Assembly (NCBI GenBank): GCA_902526965.1
Contig: CABZMT010000009.1
Coordinates: 1 to 35,163 of the forward strand
Reading direction: 5' to 3'
Length of the DNA stretch: 35,163 nt
Source of the DNA: an uncultured Alphaproteobacteria bacterium
GTDB lineage: Bacteria; Pseudomonadota; Alphaproteobacteria; HIMB59
Part shown: positions 1 to 9,151 of the stretch, one piece after another
Layout of the letters: every line of letters begins with the position of its first letter
How positions within the stretch are numbered: position 1 is the first letter of the stretch
Position numbers and translations under genes: made by a program
Notes under the pieces: generated by a model
What the model was told of the DNA's origin: nothing
Seen by the model: the letters and a program-made list of their open reading frames with translations, nothing else
The model's database searches: none

Positions 1-66
1 TAAATCATTTTCCTTAATTTTTTTTATCAAAGCATCAATTGTCTGATTAATATTTTTATCTAACAT
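1..66 (-). CDS. 5' end of an unidentified gene, cut by the window edge
   Basis: An ATG on the minus strand (bases 66-64) opens a frame of 22 codons that runs without a stop to the left edge. The visible residues begin MLDKNINQTIDALIKK and are lysine-rich and probably helical. It lies 50 bases downstream of the dCTP deaminase stop on the same strand, so it could be the next gene of that operon. Too little is visible to name a family. Confidence 0.45.
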   Translation of the reverse strand, partial: MLDKNINQTIDALIKKIKENDL

Positions 67-116
67 GTTATTTAATATACCTGATAGATATCAAAATAAA
101 ACTCCAATATAACTTG

Positions 117-1109
117 CTACTTAAATTGTTTTGCTAACTTTAAATTTTGATTAGAGTAATTAGATTTAATTGAAAGTCCATAGGTTTCTTTTTTGATTTC
201 ATCAATTTCATAATAATTCAGCTGACCTACTAGTTGACCATCTCTTATTATAAATGGTGTATCATAAGCACGCAACTCAAGAACAGCAGGGGTGCCTGTT
301 TTGCTATTACCAAATCCAGGATCAAAAAAACCAGCATAGTGAACCCTAAAATTACCAAAGCTATCTTTAAAAGGTTCAAGTTCAGCAGCTTGATTATTTT
401 TAACAATAATTGACTCCTTAGATCGAAGTATATAAAACTCATCTCTTTCTATTATAAAATAATTATCTTCAGGTATAATTTTCTCCCAATATTTACTTAC
501 CTTATAAAAATTAATTTTATTTAAATCAATTGCAGATGTAATTTTTTTAGCCTTATATGCTGTAACTTGATTTTTTTCAATTGATACGGATATATTAATT
601 TGTTTAAATTTATTTTCTATATTTGAACCTTGAAAAAATCTTATCTGATTTAATGAAGTGTTTTTTTTTATAATAATACTAAAAGATTGAGGAATAATTT
701 CTAAGTATAGTTTGCCTTTGTATTTATAATTTATATAATCGTATTCTCTGCCATTTTCTGTTATTACACGTGTAAATATATCTAATCGACCTGTTGTACT
801 TTTAGGATTTGATTTTCCCATTACATCAATAGGTAAATTTAATTTTTCATTTAATTCGCACAAATAAATACAATTTTTTTCTAAAAGTGTATTCTGATTT
901 AAATCAATCTTCGATAGTGACAACTCTCTAATAACTTTTGATATTTTTATGTTATTTGGAATAAAGGATGATTTTATCCTATAACATTTATCAGATAGAG
1001 TTAAGTCTAATGAAGCTGGTTGTATTTGATTTTTAATTAATGATTTATTAGAGTAGATATTTTTCTTTTTAATAAGAGCTAATATTTGTTTTCTATTTAA
1101 ATAGGGCAT
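117..1109 (-). CDS. dcd: dCTP deaminase, two-domain alphaproteobacterial type
   Basis: This enzyme deaminates dCTP to dUTP in the cytoplasm, feeding thymidylate synthesis. The 330-residue protein carries two tandem dUTPase/Dcd-like halves, as in the long alphaproteobacterial form (about 360 residues), whereas E. coli Dcd is a single domain of about 190. The N-terminal half has PASLDLTL (31-38) and GKSNPKSTTGR (98-108), which match the substrate-binding and catalytic Ser/Arg loop. The C-terminal half has HYAGFFDPGFG (257-267) and GTPAVLELR (272-280), the beta-barrel motif of the superfamily. Its start overlaps the end of the upstream M48 peptidase gene by 17 bases, so the two are probably co-transcribed. 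The family call is firm; which half is catalytic is inferred from the motifs. Confidence 0.85.
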   Translation of the reverse strand: MPYLNRKQILALIKKKNIYSNKSLIKNQIQPASLDLTLSDKCYRIKSSFIPNNIKISKVIRELSLSKIDLNQNTLLEKNCIYLCELNEKLNLPIDVMGKSNPKSTTGRLDIFTRVITENGREYDYINYKYKGKLYLEIIPQSFSIIIKKNTSLNQIRFFQGSNIENKFKQINISVSIEKNQVTAYKAKKITSAIDLNKINFYKVSKYWEKIIPEDNYFIIERDEFYILRSKESIIVKNNQAAELEPFKDSFGNFRVHYAGFFDPGFGNSKTGTPAVLELRAYDTPFIIRDGQLVGQLNYYEIDEIKKETYGLSIKSNYSNQNLKLAKQFK

Positions 1110-2241
1110 ATGATTTATCTAGTGTAGGAATGTCTTTAATATCATATTTTTTGCAAAAAAAATCAGCTTTATTTATTATATTTACAGCTTTATAAAAGTG
1201 ACAAAAATAAAAGTTAGCAAGATTTATTGAGCCAATTTTGTTATAGTACTTTCCGTAAATAAAGTAGTAAAAATATTCATTCATCAAGTTTCTATCAAAT
1301 TTTAAATCTTCTATTACGTAATATTCATCATCTAAATTATTATCCAATAAATAGTTTATATATTCTATTTTAAGAAAAGAATTATTATTAATCATTATTA
1401 AATTTTGAAATTCATTATTCCAGTCATTTACAAAAAATCCTTTTTTAAATGCTTCATATGAAATTAATTCTTTGTTAATTTTATTTAATTTTTCTTCTTT
1501 ATCAAAAATACCTTTTTCTAAATTTTTAAAAAAAATATTAAAATTTTTATAATTTGAATTTTTGGAATATTTAGATTTTATCCATTCGAATTTTTCAGAA
1601 TTTTTAGATTTTTTATAATTAAACTCTTTCAAATTATTTGTCCTATCTTCACTTTTAGGATGTGTTCTAAAGTAATTATTTTTAGGATCATCAACTTCAC
1701 TTAAAAAAGATTTTAATTCTGAAGTATTTATTTTATTTTTTTTTATTTGATCTATCATAAAATTATCTGCTTCAATTTCAAAATTTATTGAATGTTTAGA
1801 GATCTCGTTAATAAGATTACTATTGAGAGATATAGAACTACCGACCCCTATATTCGCATTTCCTGTAAGTACAGCTAGACCGACAGAAAATAGACTATAA
1901 AAACTAACTTTATTTTTAGATTGTTGAATTTTAATTCTCTTACTTTGAAAATGGTTTTTAATAATATGTCCATATTCATGTAAATATATAGCTTTAAGTG
2001 TGTCTTCATCGTTAATTACCTCTAATAGTCCAGTTGTAAAATAAATATTATCTTCAATTACAAAAGCATTAGAAGTTGTATTTTTAACTAAAAAAACATT
2101 TATTTTATCAAGTTTTAATTGTTTACTTATATCTGAAAAATATTCTTCAAATATAGGATCTCTTACGATCTCATAACTATGTAAATTATTAAAAATAAAT
2201 AAGAAATATGTAAGGCAAATAAATTTATACTTGTTTATCAA
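1093..2241 (-). CDS. M48-family zinc metallopeptidase, exported
   Basis: This is a predicted periplasmic zinc endopeptidase related to BepA/YfgC-type envelope quality-control proteases. A hydrophobic segment at about residues 5-20 after a Lys-containing start looks like a signal peptide ending near HSYE. The catalytic HEYGH is at 88-92, and EIEAD at 155-159 supplies the third ligand region. The phrase YFRTHPKSEDR near residue 191 resembles the substrate-side HP.t..R signature of M48 proteins. The remaining C-terminal part is Asn/Lys-rich without obvious TPR repeats, although BepA has four. The gene overlaps RNase E by 17 bases upstream and dcd by 17 bases downstream. The peptidase family is certain; substrates are unknown. 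Confidence 0.85.
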   Translation of the reverse strand: MINKYKFICLTYFLFIFNNLHSYEIVRDPIFEEYFSDISKQLKLDKINVFLVKNTTSNAFVIEDNIYFTTGLLEVINDEDTLKAIYLHEYGHIIKNHFQSKRIKIQQSKNKVSFYSLFSVGLAVLTGNANIGVGSSISLNSNLINEISKHSINFEIEADNFMIDQIKKNKINTSELKSFLSEVDDPKNNYFRTHPKSEDRTNNLKEFNYKKSKNSEKFEWIKSKYSKNSNYKNFNIFFKNLEKGIFDKEEKLNKINKELISYEAFKKGFFVNDWNNEFQNLIMINNNSFLKIEYINYLLDNNLDDEYYVIEDLKFDRNLMNEYFYYFIYGKYYNKIGSINLANFYFCHFYKAVNIINKADFFCKKYDIKDIPTLDKSYALFK

Positions 2242-3883
2242 TTATTTTTTTTTTAATTTTTCTTCTATAAGATTTTTCAGTATTCAAATCTTCAGTCTTA
2301 TTTTGTTGAATGATTTCTTTATTATTATTTTTAACTTTATTAATCAAATCTTGATTAAATTCATAAATGTCCTTAGGTAAAGATCTATTAATAAATTTAA
2401 TTTCAAATGAAGGTTTTATTGTATTAACTTTCTTATAGATTTCGTTGTTATTTTCACTAAAAAATTTTTCATCAATTTGAATTTCTACCACATCTTTATT
2501 CCCAATGGCATTAATACCCTTAATATTAGATATAATATTATGTATTATTATTGAGCTTGTTTTTTTAAAACCTCCACCACCACAGCAATGACATTTATTA
2601 TAGAATGTTTCATAGATACTTTGCCCAATTCTTTGTCTTGATATTTCCATTAATCCAAATTGAGAAATCTTTGTTAATTGAACTCTAGATCTATCTTTAT
2701 AAAATAATTCCTTAATCTTTCTTTCTACTTTTAAATTATTTGCATTGATATTCATATCAATAAAATCAATAACAATTAATCCTGCAATATTTCTTAATTG
2801 AATTTGTTTAAATATCTCATCACTCGCTTCTAAATTTGTATTTAAAGCTGTAATTTCAATATTTTTTTCTGATGTAGCTCGACCAGAGTTTATATCAATA
2901 CTTGTGAGAGCTTCAGTTGGATTTATTACTAAATACCCTCCAGATTTTAAGTAAATATTTTCTTCTGTGAGACTATTTATCGGATTTTTAATACCATAAC
3001 TCTCGAAAAGTGGAAGCTTTTCTTTGTAATGCGTTATTTTTTTATTTGATTTCACACTAAAATCTTTTTCTAATTTTTTGTATAGTTTCATTGTTTTTAA
3101 ATCTGAAAAAACAATTTCTTCTATCGTTCTTTGATTAAAATCTCGTGCAACTTTTATAATAGGCGTATCCAGTTCAGCAATTAACACAGGTGCCTTTGAT
3201 TTTAATGTATCCTCTCTTATCTTAGTCCATAATTTTCTTAAATAGCTAAAGTCGGCAACTATATCCTCGTCTTCTGCAGATATTGCATTAGTTCTAATTA
3301 TTAATGACATTCCATCTGGTAAATTAAAATCGTCATGTAATCTCTTTAATCTTTTTCTATCTAGAGGATTTGAAATTTTTTTCGATACCCCGCCAGTAGA
3401 GGAGTTATTTGGTAATAAAACACTATATCTACCAGGTAAGGATATAAAAGTTGTTACGGCCGCGCCTTTTGTACCTCTTTCCTCTTTAACTATTTGGATT
3501 AAAAGAACTTGATCTTTTTTAATGACGTCCTGTATTTTATATTTACGATAAAAAGACAAGAAGTGCTTTTTATTTTCTTTTTCGTCATCTATTTCATTAT
3601 TCTTTTGACCGCTATTTTCAAATACTTTTTCATTGTGAGGTATTTTGAAATAACTTGGATGTATTTCATCAAATGGTAGAAAAGCCTTTTTTTCTGTACC
3701 AAATTCAATAAATGCTGCTTGAAGTGAGGGTTCTACTCTGGATACAGTTCCAAGGTAGATATTGTTTTTTTTGCTTGTGGCTAAATCATCTGAGTAGTCA
3801 AAGTAATTGATTTCTTGCCCATCTGCTGCAATGATACATAAGTCGCTATTGATGCTACCATCAATAAAAATTCTTTTAGACAT
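2225..3883 (-). CDS. rne: Ribonuclease E/G, short form without scaffold
   Basis: This endoribonuclease acts in mRNA decay and rRNA/tRNA maturation. It starts in the alphaproteobacterial RNase E style, with an S1 domain at about 38-130 including RVEPSLQAAF (49-58). Catalytic aspartates are visible: D330 in TSIDINSGR and D373 in VIDFIDM (E. coli D303 and D346). CHCC (431-434) matches the CxxC zinc-link that joins the dimer. At 552 residues it is close to RNase G length and much shorter than alphaproteobacterial RNase E (usually over 850). Only about 110 residues follow the zinc link, ending in a basic KSYRRKIKKK tail. AAGGAT about 8 bases upstream is a good ribosome binding site for this ATG. 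The short intergenic region is shared with the divergent PBP1A gene. Confidence 0.9.
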   Translation of the reverse strand: MSKRIFIDGSINSDLCIIAADGQEINYFDYSDDLATSKKNNIYLGTVSRVEPSLQAAFIEFGTEKKAFLPFDEIHPSYFKIPHNEKVFENSGQKNNEIDDEKENKKHFLSFYRKYKIQDVIKKDQVLLIQIVKEERGTKGAAVTTFISLPGRYSVLLPNNSSTGGVSKKISNPLDRKRLKRLHDDFNLPDGMSLIIRTNAISAEDEDIVADFSYLRKLWTKIREDTLKSKAPVLIAELDTPIIKVARDFNQRTIEEIVFSDLKTMKLYKKLEKDFSVKSNKKITHYKEKLPLFESYGIKNPINSLTEENIYLKSGGYLVINPTEALTSIDINSGRATSEKNIEITALNTNLEASDEIFKQIQLRNIAGLIVIDFIDMNINANNLKVERKIKELFYKDRSRVQLTKISQFGLMEISRQRIGQSIYETFYNKCHCCGGGGFKKTSSIIIHNIISNIKGINAIGNKDVVEIQIDEKFFSENNNEIYKKVNTIKPSFEIKFINRSLPKDIYEFNQDLINKVKNNNKEIIQQNKTEDLNTEKSYRRKIKKKIIDKQV

Positions 3884-3901
3884 GTTTTTAAATCCTTTTG
3901 A

Positions 3902-3907
3902 TATAAT
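3902..3907 (+). promoter_or_regulatory. Putative -10 element (TATAAT) for the PBP1A operon
   Basis: A perfect TATAAT lies 30 bases before the PBP1A ATG in the 54-base divergent region. The overlapping minus-strand reading TATTAT could serve RNase E in the other direction. No good -35 is visible, so the call rests on the hexamer and its placement. Confidence 0.3.
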
Positions 3908-3937
3908 AAGTTATTAATAATTTGGTTATTTATTAAA

Positions 3938-6229
3938 ATGAAACTTTTTAAATATTTACAATACATTTTCTTGCTCTCTGTATTAGGTATATCCATAGTG
4001 ATTCTGTATTTATGGAATATTCAACAGGATCTACCTGACCATAATATATCTCAATATTTCCCAAATGAAATAACAAAAATTTATGATGAAAAATATGAGC
4101 TTATGTATCATGTAGGTAACAGAGATAGGTTTTATTTAGATTACAAAGATATACCTAAAGGTATGATTAATGCTATTATTTCTGCAGAAGATAAAACATA
4201 TTTTCAACATCAAGGATTTGATATCAAAGGAATAGTAAATGCATTTATTATTAATTTGAAAAATATTTACTCAAAAAATAATAATAATTACGTTGGGGCT
4301 TCCACTATAACACAACAGTTAGTTAAAAATATTTTACTTAATAGAGATCAAACTATTTCAAGAAAAATAAAAGAACTAATATTATCACTTCGAATAGAAC
4401 AGGAATATACAAAAGAATTTATAATAGAATTATATTTAAATGAAATTTATTTTGGGAGACGTTCATATGGTGTTGCTTCAGCATCATTCAATTATTTCAA
4501 TAAATCTATTTATGACTTAGAAATACATGAATATGCATATCTAGCAGCATTGCCTAAAGGTCCTAACAATTATGATCCTAATAAAAATTATGAAAGAGCC
4601 CTTGATAGAAGAAATTATGTTTTAAAACAAATGGAAATAAATAAATTTATTACTAAAGATGAATTTAATTATTATTCAAATTTAAAGATTGAGCTATCTC
4701 AGAGAAATAATAAAAAATATAAGTCTGATTACAAGACTGATTTTATATTGAATTATCTGAATTCAAATTCATTTAATGAAAATGCATTTTATATTCAATC
4801 TACAATTGATCAAAGTCTTCAAAAAATATCAGAAAAATCTTTAATAGATAACTTAGCATTATTTGAGAGAAAATATAGAGATTGGGAGGGAAGTTATAAA
4901 AATTTAGAAGATATTTCAAAGATTAATAATGAACACTGGCAGATAGCAAAAGTGGTTGATAAAAAATCTAACTTAATAAAGGTATCAATTATCGATACAG
5001 GAGAAACTATAAATCTAAATAAAGATAATAATTTATATGGTCCCAAAAAAGTTTCCCCAAATAATTATCTGAATTTAAATGACTATATTTTTGTTACCCA
5101 TATTGATAACTCTTTTTATGCAGTTCAGTTACATAAAATTAATGGATCTGTAATTATTATGGACCCTTTTAATGGGGATATAGTTTCTATGGTTGGAGGT
5201 GTAAATTATGATGTTAGTAATTTTAATAGAGTATCACAAGCTTATAGACAACCAGGATCATCTATAAAACCTTTTATTTATGCAGAAGCTTTAGAAACAG
5301 GAAAATATTTACCCAATACCCGTATATTAGACTCTAATATTCTTTTAGACCAAGGAAACAATCTCCCTGTATGGGTACCTAAAAATTATTCTAATAAATC
5401 ATATGGAGAATTAACATTTAGAAGGGCGTTAGAGACCTCAAATAATTTAGTAACGTTAAAAATTGGTCTAGATTTAGGATTAAATACTGTAAATAATTTT
5501 TTAGATGAAATTAATTTTTATCAAAACAATATAAATACTGATGTTTATTCGACACTTCTCGGAGCAGTAGAAAATAATCTTTTAAATTTAACAAAATCAT
5601 ATTCAATTTTTTTAAATGGAGGTTATATAGTTGAACCATCAATAATCAAAAAAGTTGTTTCAAATGAGGGGGAGTTAATTATTAATAATGATTACTTTAA
5701 ATGTAACTATTGTTCATTCTCTAATGAAGATAGGTCATTTAGAAAACCAGTTATAGAAACTCAAAAAGGAAAAGTAATATCTCCACAAACCTCTTTTCAA
5801 ATCTTAAATATTCTTGAAGGTGCAGTCAAAAGAGGAACTGGTAAGAGTTTAAATAAAATTAATTATCCAATAGCAGGAAAAACAGGAACCACAAATGAAA
5901 GTAAAGATCTGTGGTTTTTTGGACTTACTCCAAGATATGTTATAGGTGTTTACGTTGGTTATGATACACCAAGGTCAATTGGATATAGAGAAACTGGATC
6001 TTCTGTTGCTTTACCTATATTTAAAACAATTATCGAGAATTATCTTTTACTCAATGAAAATAATAATGATAAATTTGTAGTACCTAGTGATCTGATTGTC
6101 AAAAAAGTTGATCAGAATAGTGGTGAAATTTCTAATGGACAAAATACTATTATTGACTATTTTACAAAAGAACAGTTGGAAACTATGGATAACATTAATA
6201 AAATTGAGAGTATTGGTGGTATAAATTAA
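3938..6229 (+). CDS. mrcA: Penicillin-binding protein 1A (bifunctional transglycosylase/transpeptidase)
   Basis: This class A PBP polymerises glycan strands from lipid II and cross-links peptides at the outer face of the inner membrane. One N-terminal membrane anchor (about 6-27) is followed by the GT51 domain with EDKTYFQHQGFD (84-95, catalytic Glu84), GASTITQQL (120-128) and a RKIKE motif. The transpeptidase has the SxxK nucleophile S441-S-I-K444, an SNN motif in the sequence ETSNNLVTL and KTGTT at about 648-652. At 763 residues it is a complete, slightly compact PBP1A. Its stop overlaps the prfB ATG (TAATG), indicating coupling. From memory, many alphaproteobacteria have an N-acetylmuramoyl-L-alanine amidase between rne and this gene; none is present here. 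Confidence 0.95.
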   Translation: MKLFKYLQYIFLLSVLGISIVILYLWNIQQDLPDHNISQYFPNEITKIYDEKYELMYHVGNRDRFYLDYKDIPKGMINAIISAEDKTYFQHQGFDIKGIVNAFIINLKNIYSKNNNNYVGASTITQQLVKNILLNRDQTISRKIKELILSLRIEQEYTKEFIIELYLNEIYFGRRSYGVASASFNYFNKSIYDLEIHEYAYLAALPKGPNNYDPNKNYERALDRRNYVLKQMEINKFITKDEFNYYSNLKIELSQRNNKKYKSDYKTDFILNYLNSNSFNENAFYIQSTIDQSLQKISEKSLIDNLALFERKYRDWEGSYKNLEDISKINNEHWQIAKVVDKKSNLIKVSIIDTGETINLNKDNNLYGPKKVSPNNYLNLNDYIFVTHIDNSFYAVQLHKINGSVIIMDPFNGDIVSMVGGVNYDVSNFNRVSQAYRQPGSSIKPFIYAEALETGKYLPNTRILDSNILLDQGNNLPVWVPKNYSNKSYGELTFRRALETSNNLVTLKIGLDLGLNTVNNFLDEINFYQNNINTDVYSTLLGAVENNLLNLTKSYSIFLNGGYIVEPSIIKKVVSNEGELIINNDYFKCNYCSFSNEDRSFRKPVIETQKGKVISPQTSFQILNILEGAVKRGTGKSLNKINYPIAGKTGTTNESKDLWFFGLTPRYVIGVYVGYDTPRSIGYRETGSSVALPIFKTIIENYLLLNENNNDKFVVPSDLIVKKVDQNSGEISNGQNTIIDYFTKEQLETMDNINKIESIGGIN

Positions 6230-7324
6230 TGGATAAATTTGAATTATTAAATCTAATTAAAGAAATAGAAACCCTAATAAGTCTTACTAGGAGGAGTCTT
6301 TGACTATGATAAAACCATCAAAGATATTGATGAATTTAACAAAATAATTACTAATCCTGATAATTGGAACGACATTAATTTAATAAATAAATCTCAAGAA
6401 AAACTTAAACAAAGTAAAGGCGTAATTAACGACTTTGATTTTGTCTCAAATCAATTTAGAGACTTCAAAGAGTTTATTCAAATATATGAGTCTTTAAATG
6501 AAAATGAAATTAATGAGTTAGTTCATAAAATTTATGAATTAAAAAGAAACTGTGAAAAATTAAAAATAAAATCTCTTTTAAATAAAGAAACAGATGATTG
6601 TAATGCTTTTTTAGAAATTCATGCTGGTGCCGGAGGTACAGAGAGTCAAGATTGGGCTGAAATGTTGTCTAGAATGTACTTAAGATTTGCAGAACAAAAT
6701 GATTATAAAAGTAAGATAATAGACTATCAGAGAGGAGATGAGGCAGGTATTAAGAGTGTTACATTGATGATATCTGGTTTTAAAAGCTTTGGTTATTTAA
6801 AGAATGAAACAGGAATTCATAGATTAGTTAGAATTTCGCCTTTTGACTCCAATAAGAGAAGGCACACAAGTTTTTCAAGCGTATGGGTTTACCCTGAGAT
6901 AGACAAAGACATTGAAATCGAAATAGATAATAAAGATCTTAGGATAGATACATTCAGAGCTTCAGGCGCAGGGGGTCAACATATTAATACAACTGATAGC
7001 GCTGTAAGAATAACCCATTTAACTTATAATATAGTAGTACAAAGCCAAAGTGAAAGATCACAACATCGTAATAGGGATACTGCAATGAAGATGTTAAAAT
7101 CTAGAATATATGAGATTGAGCTTGATAAAAAAAAAGAAGAGAAAAAGAAAGAAGAGAGTAATAAAAAACAGATAGGATGGGGAAACCAAATAAGATCATA
7201 TGTTCTTCACCCTTATAAAATGGTCAAAGACCTCAGAACTAATCATCAAACATCAAATGCTGACGGTGTATTAGATGGAGAAATATTTGATTTTTTGGAG
7301 TCAACACTAATAGATGTACAATAA
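6229..7324 (+). CDS. prfB: Peptide chain release factor 2, with programmed +1 frameshift
   Basis: RF2 terminates translation at UGA and UAA. The ATG at 6229 overlaps the PBP1A stop. The first 24 codons read MDKFELLN... to CTT, followed by an in-frame TGA at 6301-6303. A +1 shift at CTTTGAC resumes at GAC (6302) as DYDKTIKDIDEF and continues in frame to the stop at 7322-7324. The shifted product is 364 residues, the normal RF2 length. SPF, the RF2 anticodon-like tripeptide, lies in RISPFDSNKRRHTSF, and the catalytic GGQ lies in ASGAGGQHINTTDSA. Without the frameshift, a gene finder would report only a downstream fragment from about 6662. This is a functional autoregulated gene, not a pseudogene. 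Confidence 0.96.
6289..6304 (+). promoter_or_regulatory. prfB programmed +1 frameshift site
   Basis: The element reads AGGAGGAGTCTTTGAC. An internal Shine-Dalgarno-like AGGAGG (6289-6294) stands three bases before CTT, followed by the in-frame TGA and C. The same spacing is seen in E. coli prfB (AGGGGGTATCTTTGAC). Low RF2 lets the ribosome pause at UGA, a weak terminator when followed by C, and slip +1. This is direct autoregulation of RF2 level. Confidence 0.95.
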
Positions 7325-8345
7325 AATCCTCTTAAAAATACTGATTATACTTTTTATACCAATTCAAGTAATAGCTTACGATTTTAGTTACCAAAAAGAG
7401 GATATTTTATTAAAACTTGATTTTGAAAATAACAAAATCAAAGAAATTAAATTTGATATTAAAATTAATGGTCAAAGAAACTTTGGAATAATTAATTATC
7501 ATAATAACGAAATTTATATACTTTTAAATACTGATAAAATTTCTTTTGACAATTTCAAAAAAGTTTTTCCCAAACCTCAAGAAAATAAAAAATTAAATAA
7601 AAAAATTAATTTTAATTGGGAAATATCTGAAATGGTAATTTCAGAAAGATATTCTCTTTTTTCTAATAAATTAAATTTTATTTATGATGAGGGGTTTGAG
7701 TCTATGATGTTTTATGACTCTAAAAAAGAATTTGAATTGTCGATACTTCCACAATTAGATGGAAATAAACAAATCTATTTGTTCTCAAAAAATGCTGGAC
7801 AATTTTTTTACGCTCAAAAGATATCTAAACATATGAAAGGTGGTGCTTTAATTGGTAAAGGTTCATTTAGAAAATTTAATGATTATGATCTGAATATTAA
7901 AGTGAAAGATTTTAGTATTGATAAAAATTCAAAATTTTACAATTTGCTCTTTACTTCAAGAATGTTAGATATTTTTTCAGTCTTGCAAAATAGCCAAGAT
8001 GAATTTAATTACCTAGAAGTTCCCGTTCAAAGAAAAGGCAAAGTTTTTAATTTTGATCATGCTTTAATGTTAGGTGGTACAGTTGCTTTTTCTTTCAAAG
8101 GAGAAGCCAATCCCTCTGAAAAAATAGCCTCCGTGAATGGTACTTATGGCCCTTTATATTTATTCGAACAGAATTTTAAAAATATCCCTTTTCTAAGTGA
8201 GTTATTCGGTAAAAATGTTGAAGAAAGTTTACTTGCTGCAGATTTTAAGGTTAACAAGAACGGAAATAAAACTGACTTTATATTTAATCCTTTATCAATT
8301 TTAACACCTGGTAAAACAAGAAACTTTTTTGATATTTGGGAATAA
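7314..8345 (+). CDS. Short exported protein with AsmA/YhdP-like C-terminal region
   Basis: A signal peptide is clear (about 1-21, cleavage after VIA). The final 100 residues contain GTVAFSFKGEANP, a segment on FKNIPFLSELFG, and end with FNPLSILTPGKTRNFF. These closely resemble the tail of alphaproteobacterial AsmA-like/DUF3971 (YhdP-type) proteins, whose ends read like NPLSALAPGFLR. Those proteins are usually around 1000 residues and form lipid-transfer bridges across the periplasm. This one has only 343 residues, so it keeps the terminal domain but lacks the long repetitive groove. It overlaps prfB by 11 bases. The domain call rests on remembered pattern similarity; the function is inferred. 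Confidence 0.55.
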   Translation: MYNKILLKILIILFIPIQVIAYDFSYQKEDILLKLDFENNKIKEIKFDIKINGQRNFGIINYHNNEIYILLNTDKISFDNFKKVFPKPQENKKLNKKINFNWEISEMVISERYSLFSNKLNFIYDEGFESMMFYDSKKEFELSILPQLDGNKQIYLFSKNAGQFFYAQKISKHMKGGALIGKGSFRKFNDYDLNIKVKDFSIDKNSKFYNLLFTSRMLDIFSVLQNSQDEFNYLEVPVQRKGKVFNFDHALMLGGTVAFSFKGEANPSEKIASVNGTYGPLYLFEQNFKNIPFLSELFGKNVEESLLAADFKVNKNGNKTDFIFNPLSILTPGKTRNFFDIWE

Positions 8346-8792
8346 CTATTTAATTATTTTTATTTCATCGAAAGTTGAAATTATACCAGACTGAACTATT
8401 TCTGCACGTACACCACCCTTATTTGTGAGTAATTTAACTAAATTATCAACACTTAATTTATTTTGAAGGTATCTACATGGTTGACATAATTGATGAATTT
8501 TTAAAACTACATTATTAATCTGTATTTTTTTATTTATCATTTTATTTAGATCGATGCCTGTTGTTATAATATTTCTTCTAAAATCCTTATAATTATAATT
8601 ATTTCTGATGGTATTATTAAAATTACTAATCTTTTCAGACTCTATAATTGTTACTTGTTCATATTTTTTTTTAAAATTTTCATAATATCTATCATTGATA
8701 ATGCCTTTATTTCTTATTAAGATTGCTTGATTTACATAAATAGTGCTCTCACCACTTAGATTTGTAATATTGATTGCTTTAATTTTGGGCAT
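8346..8792 (-). CDS. MOSC domain protein
   Basis: This is a single MOSC domain (148 residues), the fold of the C-terminus of molybdenum-cofactor sulfurase and of YiiM/mARC-type proteins. Family marks are GIINDRYYE near residue 30, FRRNIITTGIDL near 70-81, and QLCQPCRYLQ with the conserved cysteine of the sulfur-carrying site, followed by KGGVRAEI and IVQSGIIS. MOSC proteins handle sulfur for metal centres, usually on the molybdenum cofactor. No molybdoenzyme is nearby, so the partner is unknown. Its stop abuts the convergent AsmA-like gene with no gap. Confidence 0.8.
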   Translation of the reverse strand: MPKIKAINITNLSGESTIYVNQAILIRNKGIINDRYYENFKKKYEQVTIIESEKISNFNNTIRNNYNYKDFRRNIITTGIDLNKMINKKIQINNVVLKIHQLCQPCRYLQNKLSVDNLVKLLTNKGGVRAEIVQSGIISTFDEIKIIK

Positions 8793-8822
8793 ATTTGAAT
8801 ATATTTACTTTAATTTATATGT

Positions 8823-9095
8823 ATGGAAGATAACACAAATTTATATAGTCAAAGGAATATATTAATTCGTAATTTCCTTATTTTTTCAAGGTTGGCACCT
8901 TTTATAACTAGTTTTATTAGTTCTGTGCTTATTAACAAGATTTTTTTGAAAGCCCCTAATTTAATTAATTTAGATTTCATTTTGATCTTTATATCTCTTT
9001 ATTTAATTTTATATGTTTTTATTTCTCACACTAAGTCACTTTGTGAGCAACTTGCTGTCATTAATCAAAAAATTAACTCACACGGTGACGAATAA
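8823..9095 (+). CDS. Small two-helix membrane protein, unknown
   Basis: This 90-residue protein has two hydrophobic segments, at about 26-45 (including TSFISSVLI) and 51-68 (LDFILIFISLYLILYVFIS). A short polar N-terminus precedes them and a C-terminal tail ending in NQKINSHGDE follows. I do not recognise the family. It starts 30 bases from the divergent MOSC gene and lies 65 bases upstream of umuD, outside the SOS operator. Codon and residue use match the neighbours, so it is probably real. Confidence 0.55.
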   Translation: MEDNTNLYSQRNILIRNFLIFSRLAPFITSFISSVLINKIFLKAPNLINLDFILIFISLYLILYVFISHTKSLCEQLAVINQKINSHGDE

Positions 9096-9144
9096 TTAAT
9101 TTTACTTTACAAATTTTGTTATTTCTTTTGTGCTCATGATAGTC

Positions 9145-9150
9145 TATAAA
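9145..9150 (+). promoter_or_regulatory. Putative -10 of the umuDC operon
   Basis: TATAAA lies 10 bases before the umuD ATG. Transcription would start at about 9157, giving a nearly leaderless mRNA. No good -35 is apparent. No Shine-Dalgarno sequence precedes the ATG, which agrees with a leaderless start. Confidence 0.4.
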
Positions 9151-9151
9151 A

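Noticed and set aside
6301..6661. prfB as a broken gene with a stop after 24 codons
   Set aside because: The slippery site, internal Shine-Dalgarno sequence and exact resumption in frame show regulated frameshifting.
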